Under the pieces are notes generated by a model that saw nothing but the letters and a program-made list of their open reading frames with translations, did not search any database and was not told where the DNA came from. From Conus ventricosus (lineage: Eukaryota > Mollusca > Gastropoda > Neogastropoda > Conidae): a stretch of 64,000 nt of DNA. Shown here piece by piece: positions 56,285-64,000 of the stretch (the stretch's first letter is position 1; every line of letters begins with the position of its first letter). The stretch lies in assembly GCA_018398815.1 (NCBI GenBank), contig CM031595.1, positions 139,898,670-139,962,669 on the forward strand. Direction: 5' to 3'. The position numbers and the translations under genes were made by a program.

Positions 56285-59060
56285 ATCAACTTTCAGTCCA
56301 GTAGAGGAAAACGAGCAGAAACAATTCATCTTATCGACAGTACCAAACCGGACATTATTATAGCCTGTGAAACTTGGTTAGATTGCTCCATCTCCGACAA
56401 TGAAGTCATCCCTGATATGTACACTTTATACCGCAAAGACAGAGATAAACACGGAGGCGGTGTCGTGGTGGCTGTCAGATCCAACCTGGAGAGTTTTATC
56501 GTCCCAGAACTGTCTACAGACTGCGAGATCGTATGGGTTGGTGTTAAGCTGCTTGGCAGGAAAACTCTCTACCTGTGTGCGTTTTACCGCCCAAGACCGC
56601 GGATGTACCCAGCCTTGCGAAACTGGGCGAGTCACTAGACAGGGCGGCTAGGATCCCGAATGCATACATCCTTATGGGAGGGGATTTCAACTTTCCTGGT
56701 TGGGACTGGAACACTTTGACACTCAAACCTGGTACTAATTGTATTGAACTCCACAGAAAATTTAGAGACCTACTGCATGACCATGGTATGCAACAACTAG
56801 TGCTAGAAACCACAAGAATAGACAAAAAGAAAGGAACCCATAGCACGCTAGATCTTCTTATTACCAACTGCCCGCATCTCTTCCCTAGGGTTGAAGTCAT
56901 TCCTGGCTTGTCGGACCATGACATCCCCTATTGTAAATTCTCCTTAAGCCCACCACGTATCAAGCAGTCTCCAAGGCAGATCCCCCTCTACGATAAGGCC
57001 AACTGGGAGGCGATGAGGAAGGACATGAAGGACCTGCACTCGGCGCTGGTGAGCGATGAAAACAACCTCACTACAGAGGATCTTTGGACCAAGTTCAAGG
57101 ACACCCTCATCGCGGCAGTCCAGACCAATGTCCCCCACAAAACAGTGCGTACCAGGGCCTGTAAACCGTGGATCACAGCTGACATCCGTAAGATTGCCAA
57201 GCGCCATGTCAGAGTCTACAAGAGAAAGAAAAAACAAGGTATTCCTCAACTAAAAGAAGAACATAAACAACTCAGAAGACAGAAGCAGCGCATGATAAAA
57301 CGCTCATACTGGGAATATGTCCATAGGTCAGTCGCAGGTGACCCTGAGTCAGCAGAAGGTTCACCCCTGAACAAGCGATTCTACACCTTCATCAAGCACC
57401 AGTGCAGCTCCAGCTCTGGCGTCGCACCCCTGAAAGTCGATGGAAATCTTGTGACGGATCCCACCGCAAAGGCGGAGGCTCTCAACAAGCAGTTCCAGTC
57501 AGTGTTCAGCGAGGGACGCGAGTACACAGATGAAGAGTTTCGCGCTAAGTGCAAGATGTCTGACATTTCTTCCAGCTTAACCCTCTCTGATGTCTTGATT
57601 ACTGAATAAGGCATTCAGAAACTCCTTTCCAAACTCAACCCTTATAAAGCCTGTGGCCCTGACAAAATCAGTCCTCGCATCCTGAAAGACCTTGCCTTTG
57701 AAATATCCCCAATCCTTACTATGATCTATCAGTCCTCTCTTGACACTGGTTATGTCCCTTCTGATTGGAGATATGCAAACGTTGCACCAGCACGGTTTGT
57801 GGTCATCATTATGGACTTTGCGAAAGCCTTCGATAGAGTGAACCACAGCCTCCTTATCCACAAACTGAAAAATTATGGTGTCCTGGGAAAGATCAACAAA
57901 TGGATAGGAGCATTCTTGAAAGACCGGCAACAATCGGTGGTAGTGGATGGCGCAGCTTCCAGCCGGGTCAGTGTGCAGTCTGGCGTCCCACAAGGCTCTG
58001 TTTTAGAGCCGGCGCTTTTCTTGGCGTATATTAATGACTTGCCAGAAGAACTCTCCTCACTGACACGCCTGTTTGCTGATGACACAGCTGTCTACCGTTT
58101 GAAGGCCTCTAAAACCGACCAAAGCTTACTTCAGGAAGACCTCAGGAAGTTAGAAGCATGGGAGCACAGCTGGGACATGGCATTCCATCCTGGAAAATGT
58201 ACTACTCTCCCAGTTACAAAATCATCCTCTCCTGCAAAATCCGACTACACCCTCCACAACCATATTCTAGAAACTGTCTCTACCTCCAAGTATCTAGGCG
58301 TTACCATCACAAGTGACCTAAGCTGGGACCTGCACATCAACGCCATCTGTGCTAAAGCCAACAAGACCCTCGGCTTCCTTAGAAAAAACCTGAAGATCCC
58401 AGCAGTGCGCCTCAAAGAAACAGCCTATAAGACTTTTGTCAGACCGATCTTGGAGTACGCGTGCACCGTATGGGACCCGCATACCCAAGTCAACATCAAT
58501 ATGATTGAAGCTGTCCAGAGACGAGCAGCACGGTTTGTGGTCAACCAGTACCACAACACATCTAGTGTCACCGCGATGATCGACAAACTGCAATGGAGCA
58601 CAGACGCAAGGTAGCTAGGCTTGTCATGCTACGGAAAATAATGAACGGAGAGGCGATCGTCGACAAAAACTGCATCGTGCCAGCCCCTCCCAGACAAAGA
58701 AGGAAGCACTCCCGCCAGCTCAACCAGATTCAGTGTAAAACCCAATATCGACAAGCTTCCTTCTTCCCCAGAACGATACGTGACTGGAACAACCTGCCTG
58801 AAACAGCTGTGGCAGCGGACGCCTTGAACACCTTTAAGTCTAGGGTGCCCCCCAGTCAGTAGTTAATTAGATAATAGCCCCCCCTCCACCTCCCCACTCT
58901 TACCCCAATAGCTTTTTTTTTTAATTTATTTTTGGGGCCCTGCTGTCTTGGATCAACAAGGGACAGGCTAGCTCGGAAGGGCGAAAAGTGAAGTAACAAC
59001 AGCCTGCCGGAGAACCCACTTAGAGCAGGACTAGGTTTTTTATCCTCACTTTTAGGTCTA
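56285..59060 (+). mobile_element. LINE with endonuclease and RT (CR1/Rex1-like), internally deleted
   Basis: Endonuclease: LNINFQSSRGKRAE, PDIIIACETWLD, YRKDRDKHGGGVVVAV, then after a one-base frameshift near 56590 MGGDFNFPGWDW, THSTLDLLITN and GLSDHDIP. A 344-codon frame (56575-57609) continues into the RT domain (KSLRPYKACGPDKISPR type) but ends at an in-frame TAA (57607). RT fingers are deleted at 57788-57805. After that come MDFAKAFDRVNHS, SGVPQGSVL, RLFADDTAVYR and FHPGKCTTL, then the C-terminus to about 58860. It is the most complete LINE here but dead. A possible upstream ORF1 remnant lies at 55989-56282. Confidence 0.92.
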
Positions 59061-59189
59061 TCGCTTTCTATAGTTTGTTTTTCTTTCATCGCAACCCTTG
59101 TGGTTGTTTTTCTTTCATCGCAACCCCCACAAAAAGGCGTAAAAATCAGTTGGATGATTGTGGCCGTGTATGCAGTAAAAGTGAAAAGT

Positions 59190-61206
59190 AAAAGAAATGC
59201 GCGTGTCAATTGTTTTTCAACGGTATTTATTGACGAAAGATGGGAAAGAATACAGTAAATATGCAAGAATGCGAAATAAGAGCAAAAATGAAATCAAATC
59301 AACAAGAAAAGCTTATGAACGTAAAATAGCAGAACAATGTAAAAAAAATCCCAAATCTTTTTGGAAATACGTGCAAGAACGTACAAAAGTAAACACAGGG
59401 GTAAATACTCTAAATGATGGTAAAGGAGGGTTGGCCGAGTCAGATATGGAGAAAGCTGAAGTTTTAAATGAGTTCTTCGCAAGTGTCTTTGCTAATGAAG
59501 ATACAAATAACATACCTGATCTTATCGAATGTAGTAAATCTAATGGAATTTCAGTTACAGATATAATAATTACTTCAGCTGCAGTAGAGAAGAAGTTGTT
59601 TGAACTGAATCAGTCTAAAGCGCAGGGACCTGATTTAATACCACCTAAAGTTCTAAAAGAATTAAGTAAGGAGTTAGCTTACCGCTCAGTAAGATTTATA
59701 ATAAATCATTAGAGACAGGAAAATTACCCCTCGACTGGAAATCGCAGAAGTTACTGCTATTTTAAAAAAGGGTCAAAATCTGAGCCAGGCAACTATCGTC
59801 CGGTAAGCTTAACCTGCATTGCATGCAAAGTGCTAGAATCCATTATAAGAGATGTCATAGTATCTCACTTCACTGATAATAATTTGTTTGCAGTATGCCA
59901 GCATGGCTTTCGTAAAAAAAGGTCTTGCATATCACAACTACTTGAAGTTATGGAAGATTTAGTCAACATGCTAGAGAATAAGTACTCTGTTGATATAATT
60001 TACCTTTGATTTCCGTAAAGCTTTTGATACGTTCCGCATGAGAGATTATTGAAAAAAATGGAAGCATACGGTATAGTAGGTAAGTTGCTAAACTGGATTA
60101 GAGATTTTTTGTCAAATAGAAAACAAAGAGTAAGAGTGGGTAACTGTATGTCGACAGAGAAAGATGTATGAGTGGTATTCCCCAAGGGAGCATTTTAGGA
60201 CCTGTACTGTTTACTATTTTTATAAATGACCTTCCAGATGAGGTAATTTTTGCTGATGACACAAAAATATATGACAAATCAGATAACTATAATAGTCTGC
60301 AAGAAAATTTAAATTGCCTCCAAAACTGGTCAGACAAGTGGAATCTATATTTTAATGTTGAAAAATGTAAAGTTTTGCATGTTGGCAAAAACAATCCAGA
60401 ACATGAATATAACATGAAAATAGATGGTGGAAATAGGCTGGTACAGAAATGTGAGGAAGAAAAGGATCTGGGTGTAATCTTTGATGAAGATTTACTTTTT
60501 GATACTCACATTCAAAAGTGTATAAATAAAGCAAACCAAATGATTGGATTAATAAAAAGAACTTTTATTTACCTAAATAAAGAAACGTTTTTAAAGTTAT
60601 ATAAAGCTATGGTTAGACCGCATCTTGAATATGGCAATTTAAAATCTGGTACCCACACTTGAAAAGACAGTCAATAGCAATCGAAAGAGTACAGAGAAGA
60701 GCTACTAAAATCTTGCAAGAATGTACAAACATGTCTTATACAGATAGATTAAATTACTTAAATTTGCACTCTTTAAAAGGTAGACGTATTAGAGGGGATT
60801 TGATTGCAGTGTTCAAAATATTACACCAGCAAACGGACAAACAGTGGGACTATTTTTTTGAGGCTGTTAAAACAGATAGAACAAGAAATTCGGAAGGCAA
60901 AATATTTGTTAAGCAGTATCATACTAATATGGGGAGATTCAAGTTCAGTAACAGAGTTGTTGCTAACTGGAACAGTTTGCCAACTGCACTTAAATTTGCT
61001 AAAAATACTATGTTTTTAAGAATTTGCTGGATGAAGACTTGAAATTTAAAGTACAGTTTAGAAGCTTTGATGAATAAGAAGGAAAATTTATATTGCATGC
61101 ATTTTCAACCCTGTCATAAAAGTATAATAACACGAGGGGACATTGAAAGGCTTAACGGCCTATGTATTGATTACGTCCCTACACTACTACTACTACTACT
61201 ACTACA
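59190..61206 (+). mobile_element. 5'-truncated LINE (Jockey/CR1-like) with CTA tail
   Basis: Begins between endonuclease and RT: TRKAYERKIAEQCKKNPKSF and FFASVFANED, then NYRPVSLTCIACKVLES, CQHGFRKKRSC, LDFRKAFDT. After a frame break come SGIPQGSILGPVLF, IFADDTKIYD (FADD box), WSDKWNLYFN and GLIKRTFIYL. After another come IERVQRRATKIL and NWNSLPTALK. The 3' end is (CTA)7 at 61184-61205. It directly follows the 3' part of the LINE upstream. Frameshifts near 59700, 60010-60170 and 60655. Confidence 0.9.
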
Positions 61207-62385
61207 TGTTTTATCTTCATAGATCTTACAGCACTTTGAAGCGATTCATTATAAGAATTTTCTTCGTGTTATAGTTGTACTTTATTTTCTATATCTTTCT
61301 GTCATTTTCCTTTTTTTTCTGTCATTATTGGTTTTACTGCTCTGAGTTCACCTGCCTCAGTGATCGTATATGAGAGTAAACGGTTATACTTCGGGCGTAT
61401 TATTTTAACAAAAGCAAGTGTACCCAAGCCTCAAGCATTTTTAGAATCGGACTGAATGTAGATGCTTCCGCCAGCCTAGTTCGCGATTAAATGTCGGTCT
61501 CAGCGAACTCAAGTCCGGTTAAAGATGTTAGCGGATTAGAAGCCAGCATCCGATTTGTGCGGCAACGTGGAAGCTCATGTGCAGCATGGAGGGATCAAAC
61601 CCAGGAGATAAACTGTTCCAGTTGTGGATGATCTACAGTGCAAAGGTAAAGTCTATGTTTGCAATACTTGGTCTAATGAACCCCGAACCGAAGCGCAACG
61701 CCTCTTTTTCAGTTTTTGTCTTCCAAGAGTCGAGTTGACACAGATGAGAAGCAGATGCAGATGGTTCTTCATTTTGTGTCAGTGACACAGAATTGGAATA
61801 ACACTGATTTATCTCATTCCTCATTCTATCTTTAGCAGTCGATATTCCCTTGACCTACAATCTTGCTATATTTGTCTCATTCGATGACAGCCGACGATGA
61901 TGTCACACCATCTGAATGAACACCTGGAGCGAAATCGCTGTCGGCACGTCTAAAAATAGATTGCTTCCAGACAGATCTATAAAATGTCAGGAATTTCCTG
62001 CTTGCTCAGATTTGTTATGTACACAGTTATTGCCTGTCATTATATTTATAGCTAAGATAAACAGAAACCCACATAAACTTTAAATGCAAATTGTGAAGTT
62101 TTGCTGTTTAGAACTTGATCAGTCAACAAGTGTTCAATTGTTCAGAAGGCCTTTCAATTCAAAAAAGAAAAAGAAAAAAAATGAAGAGAGAAGAAAAGAA
62201 AGAAAAGAAAGAACACTACCTTACAGTCAATAAAAATAATAAATAAATGAGTAAATAAAATGAAAAGAGAGCACACCCGGATCCATCAACAAGTCTTATT
62301 GAAAAAACATTTTGATGTAATTTGTTTGTGGGATATCATCCAAAAGCTATTATTGATAATGGTCAGAATGCTATTGTTACATATC

Positions 62386-62416
<31 letters not shown>

Positions 62417-64000
62417 TAGATAGATGGTGTGTGTGTTGTATTATACATGTATAATATATTTTATATGTTGTGTATGTGTGTTTAATATTATTATTCTTAC
62501 ATGTTCTCTATGGAAACTGTGATTCAGACAAAAAGTAAAGTGTCCCCAGAATTTCTCAGAGTTGATTTTGTTTACTTAGGAATCCACTTGATCTTCAAAA
62601 TCCTGTGGTAACTCAGTGTAAATAGCCTCTTATTAAAAACAGCAGCAACAACAGCAAAAACAGCAAAAACAAAGAAGAAAAGAGAAAAGGCTGGCAGTTT
62701 TCAACATGCTGTTCCTTTTAAGTTATAACCTTTTTCATCTCCTCATGTATGAATAATTTTCAATTTGCTGAAGGTGTTCGCCTGAATGAGAAGAGTAAAA
62801 AGAAGGAATCAGGAGGAAATGTTAAGCTGCTGGAACAGAAGCTTAAAAACAAAAATTGTACAAAGTATCTTAGACATTTTACATTGTTAGCAATTTTACC
62901 AGCTGTCACCTACAGAAGGGCCAGTGTAGAGTAAATAAAACCTAAATTCATGAAGTCAATGTATATACTGCAAAAGATGCCTGTAATTATCTCTACCTGT
63001 ACTTTCTTTATCCAGTCCTTTGTCTTAATCTGGTGTACTCATGCTACATCTCATTATCTAAATTCATGTAAAGTTGTGGGAAAGATAGATGTCAGTCTGG
63101 AATCTGGAAAGTTAAGATGAGCAATCTTTGAATTCAGCATCATTGTGATTTTAGCCATCCCTGTGCTTTTCTATTCACCCTATTTATCTTCTTCCATCTT
63201 GCCCATGGATTTTTTGTTTTGGTTTGTTTTACTCTTCTTGTTGTTGCCATTGTTGTTTTTGTTGTTGTGATTGTTCTTATTTGAAGTTAGTATTTTATGG
63301 AGGCAAAAATAGAACTTTAGAAACTTTTCTTCTTCTTAAGTTCTTTGTTTTCTTTTACCTGTCACTGTGTTTCTGTGTTTCAGTCCATGATTTGAATTAG
63401 CTTAAGAATGAGATCCATGAATAAATAAATTATGACGAGTTAATAAACAAACAGAGATATCAGACTGCAAGAGATTCTGTGTGTCTTTCTCTGTTCCCCT
63501 CTTTCTCACCCTCCCTGCTCCCATCCCTCCCTCCCTCTCTTTCTCTTTTACTGTCTCATCTTCTTTGCCCTCTCACTCAGTGCCTTTTCACCCATGATAC
63601 TTCAATTTCCAATCCTGCATGCACAACACACTAAAATTCATTATGTCACCAGTAGTTCACATGGAGCAGTCAATATCAGGGCCAACCCATCAGTGCCCAC
63701 TCTGCACCTTTTTATTTTAACTACTTTGGTGTCACTTGTTCTGATCATTAAGAATGAAAGTGACACCACCATGACTGACTTAACGGATGGTGATATTTAG
63801 ACTGTTTTTATCTGAGTTCTTTAAAATCAAATACAGCCAGGTCTGTACATACTGAAATCATTTACTATATTGCTATTTTGTATCATTAATGATCAATTGA
63901 TACAAGATGAAAATTGTCATCCTAAAGTAACTGAGTGTTTGTAAGACAGAATGTAATTTGTGAAATGAATTTATTTACTTGTACTTGATTCTGTCCGAGT
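61207..64000. other. Right end without recognised genes
   Basis: Contains a short (TG)n at 62385-62413, A-rich runs near 62160-62215 and a possible SINE relic at 63660-63760. Open frames are under 70 codons with no recognisable protein. Confidence 0.6.
63660..63760 (-). repeat. Relic related to the retroposon at 26938-27832
   Basis: GGAGCAGTCAAT, CCAACCCA, and a GGTGT...TGTTCTGATC pair recur in the same order as in 27097-27198, with decayed sequence in between. No tail or tRNA head seen. Confidence 0.5.

Overview
This is eukaryotic, animal-type nuclear DNA: spliced exons, long (CA/TG)n tracts everywhere, LINEs, a tRNA-derived SINE, DNA transposons, an LTR retrotransposon and a DIRS-type retroelement. 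The transposon mix and the microsatellite load would fit a lophotrochozoan such as a gastropod mollusc, but no feature fixes the species. A run of exactly 1000 N (20501-21500) splits the window into two contigs. Isolated one-base deletions inside otherwise good exons suggest a noisy long-read assembly.

The one conserved host gene I recognise is INTS9 (Integrator complex subunit 9), on the minus strand. Thirteen exons are placed between 48468 and 22618, and their splice phases chain without contradiction. Three segments were not found: the start-codon exon, one exon between 41156 and 48345, and one short exon between 37022 and 39024. The 3' third of the gene is also missing; it should lie left of 22618, towards the contig edge. 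A THAP-domain exon (minus) lies between the last visible INTS9 exon and the gap.

The whole left contig (1-20500) is a second copy of 39867 to about 51900. Each copy carries INTS9 exons 2, 3 and 4 and the same 5.45-kb DIRS-like element. Copy A alone carries an 8.4-kb Ty3/gypsy-type LTR element with a clean 5-bp target duplication, and copy B has the intact empty site. Either the assembly kept both haplotypes, or there is a real tandem duplication. The evidence leans to unmerged haplotypes.

The INTS9 introns are packed with mobile elements. One intron (26821-35272) holds an 865-bp SINE-headed retroposon with a 15-bp target duplication. It also holds a hAT-like element (14-bp inverted ends, 8-bp target duplication) with a 5.2-kb piggyBac element nested inside it. 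Right of the duplicated segment, 51730-61206 holds four damaged non-LTR retrotransposons separated by trinucleotide repeats. The last 2.8 kb holds almost nothing recognisable.

Most notable for follow-up: the LTR element has integrase upstream of reverse transcriptase (Gmr1-like order) and a primer site matching tRNA-Trp. It has lost the core of its reverse transcriptase and RNase H, yet its LTRs are nearly identical and its insertion is dimorphic, which suggests mobilisation in trans. The DIRS element shows a complete inverted-repeat and internal-complementary-region architecture.
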